Source of the DNA: an uncultured Lachnospiraceae bacterium
Lineage (GTDB): Bacteria > Bacillota > Clostridia > Lachnospirales > Lachnospiraceae
Direction: 5' to 3'
DNA length: 64,000 bases
NCBI GenBank assembly: GCA_910576815.1
Contig: CAJTKA010000002.1
Coordinates: 62,001 to 126,000 of the forward strand
Shown piece after piece: positions 16,208 to 25,044 of the stretch. The translations under genes and the position numbers were made by a program. Below the pieces are notes generated by a model, which saw only the letters and a program-made list of their open reading frames with translations, ran no database searches and was not told where the DNA came from. Each line of letters begins with the position of its first letter. The stretch's first letter is position 1.

Positions 16208-17605
16208 TTAGTAGAACATGATGACCGGCGTCCCAATCTCCGCCAGTTCAAAAAGCTGTTCCATCGCCGCCCGGGGCGTATTGATACAGCCGTGAGAACC
16301 GTTGGTCTTATAGATCGCGCCGCCGAATTTTCCCCGCCAAGCCGCATCATGGATACCGATATTTCCTTTGACCGGCATCCAGAAATCCACATGGGAAGCA
16401 TAACCCGGCCCCCGTAAGATACGGTTTTTCTGTTTGGCATACACAAAATTTACACCGGAAGGTGTGCCCATCCTGCGGGAAGTATTTCCTGTCACTATAG
16501 GCGTATCAATGACCGCAACACCGTCTACATAATAGTACATCTTCTGCTCTGACATATCCACTTCGATATAGGTGGAGCCAATGTCCTCACTGCCCTGCTT
16601 CCACGCTTCCTGTAGATAAGCCGGCTCGTGTACCTCATTTTTCTTGGTCTCAAAAGCCGCTTTCAGATAGGCGACCTCGGCTTCCCGGTCGATCTTATTT
16701 CCATATAGACCGCCCTCCACCGTCACCAGGTCTCCCCTGGTCGATAAGAACTGCCTGCTTGCGCCCACGGTATCATATTTTTCTGCCAGCGATGCCACAA
16801 ATTCCTCGATCGCATTTTCTTTTAATTGCAATTGTCCCGAACTGTCTAATAAAAAACGGCCGTTATCATCTACCGCGATCCAGTCACTGACAACGGATGC
16901 ATCCACGGGGATCTCCTCCTCTCCCATGCGGTAAACAATGCCGCACTGTTGGAAGTCTGCCAGTTTTTCCCAAATCTCCAGCGTCTCCCGCATCTGCGCC
17001 GTCAGCTCTAAGTCGTGATAACAGCCCGCCTCTACAAGAGAAACATGACTCTCAGCCGCCTCGATGGCAGAAAGAATAGCGTCTTTCGCTTCCTCCAATA
17101 AAAGGACATTGGTGCGTTCATTCACAAGCTCATAGCCCTGCGATGTGCGAAGGATCTCTACCCTGCGCTCTTGATCCGAACGCTGATCCTGACAAATGGG
17201 AAGCGCCTCAAAGCAGGCGTCAAAGGCGTCATTATCATAGGATACCACAGGCGCAAGTTTGAACTGATTCCCTCCAAAGAGGCTGTCGATCCACATCCAC
17301 GGATTCTGCTGCTTTAAGTAAAGCTCAAGCGCCTTCTCAAAATCAAACTGATAACCGATATCTTCTGCCGTGATCAGATAGCTTTCGCCATCCCTGTCCT
17401 CCACGATAATGCCATCATAAGTAAACTGCGCTGCCAGATCGTCATTGACCTCCTGAATGCTGCGGCCCGTACAATAGATGCCGTTGATCCATGTCCCATA
17501 GGGAAAGGCGTTATGATAATACACAGCAAGACCCACATAGGTCACCATCAGGCTGACAATGACGATACCCAGAATAACCACCACATGCTTTAGTAATCTT
17601 TTCAT
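16208..17605 (-). CDS. L,D-transpeptidase with peptidoglycan-binding region
   Basis: L,D-transpeptidases make 3-3 cross-links or attach proteins to peptidoglycan. The 465-residue protein has one N-terminal TM segment (about 8-31). Then follows an extracellular region of about 300 residues resembling the peptidoglycan-binding repeats found before YkuD domains, and a C-terminal YkuD domain from about 340. The YkuD domain has the catalytic Cys440 in SHGCINTP and the His in GIHDAAW. It starts 41 nt after ilvB on the same strand and may be read through from the ilv operon. A small signal-anchor protein of this kind acts on the outer face of the membrane. Confidence 0.92.
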   Translation of the reverse strand: MKRLLKHVVVILGIVIVSLMVTYVGLAVYYHNAFPYGTWINGIYCTGRSIQEVNDDLAAQFTYDGIIVEDRDGESYLITAEDIGYQFDFEKALELYLKQQNPWMWIDSLFGGNQFKLAPVVSYDNDAFDACFEALPICQDQRSDQERRVEILRTSQGYELVNERTNVLLLEEAKDAILSAIEAAESHVSLVEAGCYHDLELTAQMRETLEIWEKLADFQQCGIVYRMGEEEIPVDASVVSDWIAVDDNGRFLLDSSGQLQLKENAIEEFVASLAEKYDTVGASRQFLSTRGDLVTVEGGLYGNKIDREAEVAYLKAAFETKKNEVHEPAYLQEAWKQGSEDIGSTYIEVDMSEQKMYYYVDGVAVIDTPIVTGNTSRRMGTPSGVNFVYAKQKNRILRGPGYASHVDFWMPVKGNIGIHDAAWRGKFGGAIYKTNGSHGCINTPRAAMEQLFELAEIGTPVIMFY

Positions 17606-17646
17606 CTCTCAACCTTCATACTCCCGACGAACAAAAATACCTTTCT

Positions 17647-19317
17647 CTATTTCAGATCGCCCGCGTCAAAGGCCTCGCTGATCGGCGCGCCCGCAGGAAC
17701 CATGGGAAATACCTTGTCATCCTCAGGAATCACGCAGTTTAATAACACTGGTTTTTTTAGGGAGAGCGCCTTCTCGATGGCCGGCCCCACTTCTTCCTTC
17801 TTCGTCACCAGGATCGCCTCACAGCCAAGGCCCTCCGCTACCTTGCAGAAATCCACCCCGTCGTCCAATACTGTCTGCGAATAGCGCTTTCCGTAGAACA
17901 GGGTCTGCCACTGTCTCACCATACCCAGCACGTGATTGTTGATAACGACCTGAATGATGGGGATATTGTAGCGGCTGGCCGTCGCCAGCTCATTCATGTT
18001 CATGCGGAAACACCCGTCGCCCGCGATATTGATACAAATTTTATCCGGCTGCCCCATCTTCGCGCCGATGCAGGCGCCCAGACCGTAGCCCATGGTGCCC
18101 AGACCTCCGGAGGTCAGCAGGGTACGCGGCATCGCATACTTATAATACTGCGCCGCCCACATCTGATGCTGTCCTACATCCGTGGTGATAATGGCCTTTC
18201 CTTGCGTGATACGGTCAATCTCCTCGATGATATAAGGGCAGGACAGCACAGAAGTATCGTAGGAAAGCGGGTACTTCTTTTTCAGCTCTGCGATATGCCC
18301 CATCCACTCGCCGTGAGACTGTTTTTTCAGCTTTTTATTGAGCGCTCCGAGGACTTCTTTCAAATCTCCTACCAGAGAGACATCCGTTCTGATATTCTTG
18401 TTGATCTCCGCCGCATCGATATCGATCTGGAGCACTTTGGCATTTTCGGCAAACTTTTTGGGATTGCCCACCACACGATCAGAAAAACGTGCGCCGAGCG
18501 CAATCAGCAGATCGCATTCGCTGACGCCGAAGTTGGAGGTCTTGGTGCCGTGCATACCGATCATGCCCGTGTATCTGTCGTCGTGTCCGTCTATAACGCC
18601 TTTCCCCATCAGGGTATCACAGACAGGCGCATCCACAAGGGACACAAACTCCCGCACCTCCTGATACGCTCCTGAGAGCACAGCGCCGCCGCCCACATAA
18701 ACAAACGGTTTCTTGGCCGCCTCGATCAGGGATAGCGCCTCCTCCAGCGCTTCCTTGGTATACCGTGCCTCCTGCGTTGCGCTCTCAGGCTTCTTTGCCT
18801 CATATTCGCAGGAGTTTGCAGTCACATCCTTGGTGATATCGACCAAAACAGGGCCGGGTCTGCCGCTTCTGGCAATGGCAAAGGCCTTTCTAAGGGTATC
18901 CGCCAAGATATTCACATCTTTTACAATATAGTTATGCTTGGTGATGGGCATGGTGATACCCGCGATATCCACCTCCTGAAAGGAATCCTTGCCCAAAAGG
19001 GGGAGATTCACGTTACAGGTGATCGCCACCACAGGAACCGAATCCATGTAAGCCGTTGCAATACCCGTCACCAGATTGGTCGCGCCCGGGCCGCTGGTCG
19101 CCAGACAGACACCCACCTTTCCCGTCGCTCTCGCATAACCGTCCGCTGCATGGGCTGCTCCCTGCTCATGGGACGTCAAAATATGTTTGATTTCCTCACT
19201 GTGCTGATACAGCGCGTCATACACGTTAAGGATCGTGCCGCCGGGATAACCGAAAACGGTATCGACACCCTGCTCCTTCAAACACTCCACCACAATCTGT
19301 GCACCTGTTAAAGTCAT
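17647..19317 (-). CDS. ilvB: Acetolactate synthase large subunit
   Basis: IlvB condenses pyruvate with pyruvate or 2-oxobutyrate using thiamine diphosphate, the committing step of valine and isoleucine synthesis. The start ATG at 19317-19315 is chosen because GGAGGT is 5 nt upstream; a longer open frame extends into the intergenic hairpin element. The 556-residue protein has FGYPGGTILNVYDAL with the catalytic Glu in HEQGAAHAADGYAR, and the TPP-binding GDGCFRMNMNELATA. The small regulatory subunit IlvN is not in the window. The gene follows ilvD and is separated from it by the structured element described below. Confidence 0.96.
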   Translation of the reverse strand: MTLTGAQIVVECLKEQGVDTVFGYPGGTILNVYDALYQHSEEIKHILTSHEQGAAHAADGYARATGKVGVCLATSGPGATNLVTGIATAYMDSVPVVAITCNVNLPLLGKDSFQEVDIAGITMPITKHNYIVKDVNILADTLRKAFAIARSGRPGPVLVDITKDVTANSCEYEAKKPESATQEARYTKEALEEALSLIEAAKKPFVYVGGGAVLSGAYQEVREFVSLVDAPVCDTLMGKGVIDGHDDRYTGMIGMHGTKTSNFGVSECDLLIALGARFSDRVVGNPKKFAENAKVLQIDIDAAEINKNIRTDVSLVGDLKEVLGALNKKLKKQSHGEWMGHIAELKKKYPLSYDTSVLSCPYIIEEIDRITQGKAIITTDVGQHQMWAAQYYKYAMPRTLLTSGGLGTMGYGLGACIGAKMGQPDKICINIAGDGCFRMNMNELATASRYNIPIIQVVINNHVLGMVRQWQTLFYGKRYSQTVLDDGVDFCKVAEGLGCEAILVTKKEEVGPAIEKALSLKKPVLLNCVIPEDDKVFPMVPAGAPISEAFDAGDLK

Positions 19318-19468
19318 AATTACCTCCATTCCGAAGCGTTTACGCGAGGAACGCGAGCAGAATCTCAAATTCTGCTCTGCGATCAGGGAGTTTGTGACGC
19401 TTCTACACAAACTCCGGATATCAAAATCAGTGCATCAGCATGATTTTGATATCTATCCTCCCATTCCG
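19318..19468 (-). repeat. Structured intergenic element, copy 1 (ilvD-ilvB)
   Basis: Three perfect stems follow one another. In plus-strand order they are a 9-bp stem (19355-19363 with 19369-19377, loop CTCAA), a 10-bp stem (19387-19396 with 19406-19415), and a 13-bp stem (19417-19429 with 19441-19453) whose loop has a further 3-bp helix capped by ATCA. The whole is flanked by CCTCCATTCCG (19323-19333) and CCTCCCATTCCG (19457-19468), a near-direct repeat; on the minus strand the left copy is the ilvB ribosome binding site. A second copy with the same layout and compensated stem changes lies at 37086-37232. Confidence 0.85.
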
Positions 19469-21145
19469 TCATGAATTACCCTTAGGGATTTCCAAAATCG
19501 CGCCCCTGTTTCCGCTGGTCACCATCTCGCGGTATCTCGCCAGATAGCCGCTGGTCACCTTCGGCTCTCTGGGCTGCCATTTTGCCCTTCTTGCCGCCAG
19601 TTCCTCGTCAGACACCTTTACATCGAGCTTCATGTTCGGGATATCGATGCTGATGATATCACCTTCTTCTACCAATGCGATCGGTCCGCCCACCGCCGCC
19701 TCTGGCGACACATGGCCGATGGACGCGCCTCTTGAAGCGCCGGAAAATCTGCCGTCCGTGATCAGCGCTACGCTGGAGCCAAGCCCCATGCCTGCAATGG
19801 CCGAAGTAGGATTGAGCATCTCACGCATACCCGGGCCGCCTTTGGGACCTTCATAGCAGATCACTACCACGTCGCCCGCTACGATCTTACCGCCCTTGAT
19901 GGCCGCGATCGCGTCTTCCTCGCACTCAAAGACACGGGCCGGACCTTCGTGCACCATCATCTCCTCCACCACGGCGGAACGCTTGACCACGCTGCCGTCG
20001 GGCGCCAGATTGCCTTTTAAGACTGCCAGACCTCCGGTCTTGCTGTAAGGATTTTCTATTGTTCTGATAACATCTGTATTTTTATTAACGGCATCCTTGA
20101 TATTCTCGCCGATGGTATTGCCCGTCACTGTTATGCAGTCCGTATGAAGCAGACCGATATCCGCCAGCTCCTTCATCACCGCGTACACGCCGCCCGCCTC
20201 GTTGAGATCTTCCATATAAGTGGGACCTGCCGGCGCCAGATGGCACACATTGGGGGTCTTCTCACTGATCTCATTGGCAAAGGCGATATCAAAATCAAAG
20301 CCCACCTCATGGGCGATCGCAGGCAGATGCAGCATGGAGTTCGTGGAACAGCCAAGCGCCATATCGACCGTGAGGGCATTTAAGATGGCATCCTTTGTCA
20401 TGATATCTCTCGGTCTGATATCTTTTTCTAAAAGCTTCATTACCGTCATGCCCGCGTGCTTCGCCAGCTTGATGCGCTCGGAGTAGACCGCAGGGATCGT
20501 ACCGTTGCCGCGAAGCCCCATGCCCAGCGCCTCCGTCAGGCAGTTCATGGAATTGGCTGTATACATGCCCGAGCAGGAACCGCAGGTAGGACAGGTCTTT
20601 TCCTCGAACTCCAAAAGCTCCTCGTCCGTCAGCGTGCCCGCCGCATGGGAACCCACCGCCTCAAACATGGAGGACAGGCTTCTCTTACAGCCCTGCACGC
20701 GTCCCGCCAGCATGGGGCCGCCGGAGACAAATACCGTCGGCACATTGATCCTTGCCGCCGCCATCAACAGACCGGGTACGTTTTTATCACAGTTAGGCAC
20801 CATTACCAGTGCATCAAACTGGTGCGCCAGCGCCATACACTCTGTGGAATCCGCAATCAAATCTCTCGTTACCAAAGAATATTTCATGCCGATGTGTCCC
20901 ATGGCAATACCATCGCAGACCGCGATCGCCGGGAAAACCACGGGCACGCCGCCCGCTTCCGCCACACCGAGCCGCACTGCGTCTACAATCTTATCCAGAT
21001 TCATGTGCCCGGGTACGATCTCATTGTAGGAACTGACGATACCCACCATGGGCTTTTTCATCTCCTCCTGCGTAAATCCCAGAGCATTAAATAAACTTCT
21101 GTGAGGCGCCTGCTGTACGCCTGCCTTTACGTTGTCGCTTCTCAT
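19469..21145 (-). CDS. ilvD: Dihydroxy-acid dehydratase
   Basis: IlvD dehydrates dihydroxy acids to the 2-oxo acid precursors of valine and isoleucine, using an iron-sulfur cluster. Cluster cysteines are visible in PNCDKNVPG and CPTCGSCSGMYTANSMNC, and GGPMLAG and GRFSGASRG are family signatures. Two ATGs lie 6 nt apart. The second (21145) has GGAGG at 9 nt and gives the usual MRSD start, so I prefer it over the one at 21151. The gene is in the leuB-GT-ilvD-ilvB run. Confidence 0.97.
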   Translation of the reverse strand: MRSDNVKAGVQQAPHRSLFNALGFTQEEMKKPMVGIVSSYNEIVPGHMNLDKIVDAVRLGVAEAGGVPVVFPAIAVCDGIAMGHIGMKYSLVTRDLIADSTECMALAHQFDALVMVPNCDKNVPGLLMAAARINVPTVFVSGGPMLAGRVQGCKRSLSSMFEAVGSHAAGTLTDEELLEFEEKTCPTCGSCSGMYTANSMNCLTEALGMGLRGNGTIPAVYSERIKLAKHAGMTVMKLLEKDIRPRDIMTKDAILNALTVDMALGCSTNSMLHLPAIAHEVGFDFDIAFANEISEKTPNVCHLAPAGPTYMEDLNEAGGVYAVMKELADIGLLHTDCITVTGNTIGENIKDAVNKNTDVIRTIENPYSKTGGLAVLKGNLAPDGSVVKRSAVVEEMMVHEGPARVFECEEDAIAAIKGGKIVAGDVVVICYEGPKGGPGMREMLNPTSAIAGMGLGSSVALITDGRFSGASRGASIGHVSPEAAVGGPIALVEEGDIISIDIPNMKLDVKVSDEELAARRAKWQPREPKVTSGYLARYREMVTSGNRGAILEIPKGNS

Positions 21146-21166
21146 CCTCATTCTCCTCCTTTATGC

Positions 21167-22777
21167 TCACTCCGTTCGCGCTTGCTTTCCTGCAAACAGG
21201 ATAAAGTGCCAGTTCTCGTAAACCCGCTCCATATTTTCTTCTAACCGGGAGCGCTTTTCATCCACTTCCTCTTTCGTCAGATAAAACTTCCACTCCTCAG
21301 GGTTCTCTCTGTACCCATATTGCTCTCCCAAAAGCGCCTTATCCAGGAGTACGATATCCGCCTCCCCGATCTGTCTGGTCACCCGCTCCTCTCCGATGCC
21401 GTAACGGTAGAGAAGATAATACTCCTGATCGCAGTCTGTTACCGCGATCCGATCCGTCTCCTCTATTGTAATCTGTTCATAAGCGTCCGCCAGCAGATCC
21501 TCTCTGATACTGTAAGGCCTGTCGTCTGCCAGCACAAAAGCCCAGGAAAGACCTGCGATCAGATAAGCAACCGCCTGCATCCATTTTTTCGCCCGTCCCC
21601 TTTTCTCCTCGCCAAAAAGCCCGGACAGCCCGGAAGTCAACTGCTGGATCAGCCAGCCGAACAGGAACGCGATCCATACTCCCAAAAAGGAGAATACTCT
21701 CTGATAGGGGAGCTTGCACTGTATCGTCAAAGTCACTGCCAAAAGGATGGGTGTAAGTACAAAATACCATTCCATAAAGCGCCCTCGGGGATTGCGGCAC
21801 AGGCAGACTGTCGCCGCCAAAAGCGCAGCCGCCACCAGAACGCACATCACATCTCCTGCCAGTCCCCACACAGGCGCAAGCTGAATCCCCAGAAGCGTTC
21901 TCAGCCAATGCTCTGCCTGTGCTGAAAACGCCGGTCTGCTCATGCTCTGGATATAAGGACTTGCCAGCATATATTCAAGTCCTTCCGAGACAGCCTGAAA
22001 CGGCGCATGCAATATGACTTCGATATGCTCTGCCTGATAAAACGGCCCATCCGGTATCTTCGTGAGCAGATTGGAACCGATCGCCAGCCACAACATACCA
22101 TAAATTACCGCCGTGCAGACCGCACTCACAAGGGACGTCATGATCAGCCGCAGGAGCCGCTTATAATCTTTATCCAAAAGAAGCAGAAATCCCCCGATCA
22201 GGCAGACTGTCATCACCACATAGAGGCTGCTGGGAATCGCCCACAGTGAAACCACCAGCGATACGCCAAAGAATATATAATAACACTTGTCGTCTTTCTT
22301 CTCCACTGTCAAACTGTGAAGTGCGTTCAATTCCACCAGATAACACAGAGTCACAAGCGCGTAAGCCCTTCCCTGCACCGCCATCTGATTCACCAAATAA
22401 GTCCCGGCAAACACAAACACACAGACCAACGCCGTCACTTCCGAAAAACATTTCCGCGCAAGCCGATTAAGAAGAACCAGGCTCCCAAGACTGCACAGAT
22501 AGGCTACCCCGCGAAGGGCAACAGGCGCAGATCCGAATATCCCCAGACAGGCTGAGAGGGCTGAGTAGCCCACATGATTGTTGGGAAGCGGCCAATGGAT
22601 CGCCGCATACACCGGCCCCCTGCTGATAAAATAATAATAGGTATACAGCTCGTCATACCATGGCGTCAGCGCAAACATTCTATATCCATAATAAATCGCC
22701 ATCGCCACGAAAAACAAGAGGAAAACTCTGGTTTCCCTTGAAATCTTCGGTTTTTTCCCCGCTATAAAATAAGTCAT
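21167..22777 (-). CDS. GT-C type membrane glycosyltransferase (ArnT/PMT-like)
   Basis: The protein is about 536 residues, with roughly ten membrane segments followed by a soluble C-terminal domain of about 100 residues. Near the N-terminus is WYDELYTYYYF in the first outer loop, matching the acidic DE motif of GT-C glycosyltransferases that use polyprenyl-phosphate sugars (the GT39/GT83-like families). The start at 22777 has AAAGGTG before it; the longer frame to 22837 would overlap leuB. It lies between leuB and ilvD, so it is likely co-transcribed with branched-chain amino acid genes, which is an odd place for it. The sugar and acceptor are unknown. Confidence 0.8.
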   Translation of the reverse strand: MTYFIAGKKPKISRETRVFLLFFVAMAIYYGYRMFALTPWYDELYTYYYFISRGPVYAAIHWPLPNNHVGYSALSACLGIFGSAPVALRGVAYLCSLGSLVLLNRLARKCFSEVTALVCVFVFAGTYLVNQMAVQGRAYALVTLCYLVELNALHSLTVEKKDDKCYYIFFGVSLVVSLWAIPSSLYVVMTVCLIGGFLLLLDKDYKRLLRLIMTSLVSAVCTAVIYGMLWLAIGSNLLTKIPDGPFYQAEHIEVILHAPFQAVSEGLEYMLASPYIQSMSRPAFSAQAEHWLRTLLGIQLAPVWGLAGDVMCVLVAAALLAATVCLCRNPRGRFMEWYFVLTPILLAVTLTIQCKLPYQRVFSFLGVWIAFLFGWLIQQLTSGLSGLFGEEKRGRAKKWMQAVAYLIAGLSWAFVLADDRPYSIREDLLADAYEQITIEETDRIAVTDCDQEYYLLYRYGIGEERVTRQIGEADIVLLDKALLGEQYGYRENPEEWKFYLTKEEVDEKRSRLEENMERVYENWHFILFAGKQARTE

Positions 22778-22817
22778 CACACCTTTTTCCCGGTGTTTCA
22801 AAAAACAACTCACGTTA

Positions 22818-23903
22818 TTATTTAATCCTCTCCACAATCAAGTCACCCATTTGTTTACAGCCCACCTGCTCACAACCCGCAGACATGATGTCACCGGTGC
22901 GGTAACCATCTTTAAGCACCTGTTTTACGGCATTGTCGATGGCATCCGCCTCTTTGTCCAGATCAAAGCTGTAACGTAGCATCATGGACGCGGAGAGAAT
23001 GGTCGCGATGGGATTGGCCAGATCCTTGCCCGCGATATCAGGCGCAGAACCGTGGCTCGGCTCGTAGAGCCCAAACTTGGTATCATTCAGGGAAGCGGAT
23101 GCCAGCATACCGATGGATCCCGTCACCATACTCGCCTCGTCGGACAAAATATCGCCGAACATATTCTCCGTAAGGATCACATCAAACTGCGCGGGGTCTT
23201 TGACCAGCTGCATCGCGCAGTTGTCCACCAGCATATGCTCCAGTGTCACGTCAGGATAGTCTTTCGCCACTTCTTCCACTACTGCTCTCCACAGTCTGGA
23301 AGAATCCAGCACATTCGCCTTATCTACGCTGGTTACTTTCTTCTTTCTCTTTCTGGCAATGTCAAACCCCTTGATGGCGATCCTACGGATCTCATTCTCG
23401 TCATAGGTCAGCGTATCAACTGCTTTCCTGACACCGTTCTCCTCGGTAGTCTTCCTCTCACCAAAGTAGAGACCGCCCGTCAGTTCCCGCATGATCAGCA
23501 AATCAAAACCCTTCGCGGAAATCTCCTCCTTTAAAGGACAGGCCCCTGCCAGCTCCTCATACAAAACTGCCGGACGCAGATTGGCAAACAGATTCAGCGC
23601 CTTGCGAATGCTCAAAAGTCCTGCCTCCGGCCGCCGATCGGGGGGCAGTTTATACCAAGGGGAAGTAGTGGTATCGCCGCCAATCGAACCCATCAGCACC
23701 GCATCAGCGTTCTTTGCGGTCTCCACAGTCTCGTCTGTCAATGGTACGCCATGCACATCAATGGATACCCCTCCCATTAAAACGTCCGTATAACACATGG
23801 TATGTCCGTATTTTTCCGCCACCGCATCCAGCACTTTCTTTGCCTGTGCCACAATTTCCGGTCCGATTCCGTCCCCTGGAATACAGGTTATCTTTAACTC
23901 CAT
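22818..23903 (-). CDS. leuB: 3-isopropylmalate dehydrogenase
   Basis: LeuB oxidatively decarboxylates 3-isopropylmalate in leucine synthesis. The 361-residue protein shows GDGIGPEIV at residues 10-18, the RELTGGLYFGE motif near residue 134, and the C-terminal YEPSHGSAPDIAGK for NAD and metal binding. It is the first gene of a leuB-glycosyltransferase-ilvD-ilvB run and has a good promoter upstream. leuA and leuCD are not in the window. Confidence 0.97.
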   Translation of the reverse strand: MELKITCIPGDGIGPEIVAQAKKVLDAVAEKYGHTMCYTDVLMGGVSIDVHGVPLTDETVETAKNADAVLMGSIGGDTTTSPWYKLPPDRRPEAGLLSIRKALNLFANLRPAVLYEELAGACPLKEEISAKGFDLLIMRELTGGLYFGERKTTEENGVRKAVDTLTYDENEIRRIAIKGFDIARKRKKKVTSVDKANVLDSSRLWRAVVEEVAKDYPDVTLEHMLVDNCAMQLVKDPAQFDVILTENMFGDILSDEASMVTGSIGMLASASLNDTKFGLYEPSHGSAPDIAGKDLANPIATILSASMMLRYSFDLDKEADAIDNAVKQVLKDGYRTGDIMSAGCEQVGCKQMGDLIVERIK

Positions 23904-23987
23904 AATTTCCTCCCATCTGAGCTGACTTGCAAGATACGCCCATCTTTTATGCCGTCAATCCATTTTTATGTAAAATTATACTTCTAC

Positions 23988-24016
23988 ATCATAGACTATT
24001 CGCGTAAAAATTTCAA
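23988..24016 (-). promoter_or_regulatory. Promoter of the leuB-ilvD-ilvB run
   Basis: Minus strand: -35 TTGAAA (24016-24011), 17-nt spacer, -10 TATGAT (23993-23988). The leader is about 80 nt; I see no T-box or attenuator in it. Confidence 0.75.
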
Positions 24017-24018
24017 CA

Positions 24019-24048
24019 CAAAAAGCCGGATCATTTCTGATCCGGCCT
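24019..24048 (-). terminator. Terminator of the lipoprotein gene
   Basis: Minus strand: stem GGCCGGATCA/TGATCCGGCC-type around GAAA, followed by a T-tract. It directly precedes the leuB promoter. Confidence 0.9.
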
Positions 24049-24070
24049 TCTTACGCCTATCTCGTAGTAT

Positions 24071-24490
24071 TTATTCTTCCGGCGCTTTGTAGCTTTGCTC
24101 TCCGATCACGTTCCCATCGGGATCCACATATTTGACAGTAAGTGTCACTGCATTCTTCTGCTCAATCGCCTCATCAAGCTGCTGTGCCATCATTTCAAAA
24201 AGCGATGCCGATGCCTCCAGTCCGGACGTAATATTTTCCCTGACTTCGTCAGTGAGCAGAGCCGCATCCTCAAAGGTATAAACATAAGTAAATTCATTGC
24301 CCTTTACGTCAACAGAAATGGACATACCATCTGCAGATGCAGTCGCCATCTGATCCTCCAGCTCCTTCATCTCCTCAGGCGCAGAATTCATGTAATCTTC
24401 CAACGTCTTATTGGAGCCGCATGCAGTCACAGAAAGAGCCACCGCCATAAGCGCCGCACAAACAATAGTCTTCACTGTTCTCTTTTTCAT
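24071..24490 (-). CDS. Putative lipoprotein, DUF4854-like
   Basis: The start at 24490 has GGGAGG 8 nt upstream. The 139-residue product begins with MKKRTVK, a hydrophobic stretch and the lipobox VTACGS, so it should be lipid-modified at the Cys near residue 24 and anchored outside the membrane. The rest is an acidic alpha/beta domain with VTLTVKYVDPDGNVIGE near the end, which I associate with DUF4854 lipoproteins of Clostridia. Function is unknown. The promoter carries a long palindrome over the -10, so it is probably regulated. Confidence 0.8.
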   Translation of the reverse strand: MKKRTVKTIVCAALMAVALSVTACGSNKTLEDYMNSAPEEMKELEDQMATASADGMSISVDVKGNEFTYVYTFEDAALLTDEVRENITSGLEASASLFEMMAQQLDEAIEQKNAVTLTVKYVDPDGNVIGEQSYKAPEE

Positions 24491-24517
24491 AATGATTTCC
24501 TCCCTCATGGATAAAAT

Positions 24518-24579
24518 AAAATTTCGACTTGTGTTATCACACAAGACGAAATTTTACCGCACACTTATTCTTTTGTCAA
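24518..24579 (-). promoter_or_regulatory. Lipoprotein promoter with 38-bp palindrome over the -10
   Basis: Minus strand: -35 TTGACA (24579-24574), 17-nt spacer, -10 TAAAAT (24556-24551). The -10 overlaps a 38-bp inverted repeat (24518-24555). Its arms pair AAAATTTCG and CTTGTGT with their complements around a 4-nt centre, with one symmetrical mismatch. It could be an operator or form a 5' RNA hairpin. Confidence 0.75.
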
Positions 24580-24617
24580 TCCCCCAGAAACAAAATATTT
24601 CTTTTTTTCGTTTTTCG

Positions 24618-24935
24618 TTATGACTCCGTCTCAGCCTTTTCAATCTGCGAAATCGCCGACTTCTGCATGGGGATACGGCAATTCTTATTACTGCCAAACT
24701 CCACGATCACCGTATCATCGGTAATATCGATCACGATTCCATAAAAGCCGCTGCTGGTAAGTACGCAGTCTCCCACTGCCATGTCCGCCAACATCGCTGC
24801 CATCCTCTTTTGCTCCTTTTTCTGAGGACGGATCAGGAAAAAGTACATGAAGCCCACGATAATAACAATATAGATGATCATAATCATTCCGCCGCCCGCA
24901 GCAGCTCCTGCCTCAGCCGTTAATAACATACCCAT
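24618..24935 (-). CDS. yajC: Preprotein translocase subunit YajC
   Basis: YajC is a small accessory protein of the Sec translocon. The 105-residue product has one N-terminal TM helix (about 16-36) followed by FFLIRPQKKEQKRM, the family signature, and a small beta domain. The start has CGGAGG upstream. It follows tgt by 109 nt, the usual tgt-yajC order. Confidence 0.96.
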   Translation of the reverse strand: MGMLLTAEAGAAAGGGMIMIIYIVIIVGFMYFFLIRPQKKEQKRMAAMLADMAVGDCVLTSSGFYGIVIDITDDTVIVEFGSNKNCRIPMQKSAISQIEKAETES

Positions 24936-25044
24936 AACATTACCTCCGTTATTTTATCAACAAAATACTATTGCATATCATACACAACTTAGAAAGGAAA
25001 AACAAGCCCCTTCCGAAAATTTCATAATTCGCCCTGTCAGTGCT

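Noticed and set aside
23904..23987. T-box or leader-peptide attenuator before leuB
   Set aside because: No T-box sequence, no Leu-rich short frame and no terminator in the 80-nt leader.
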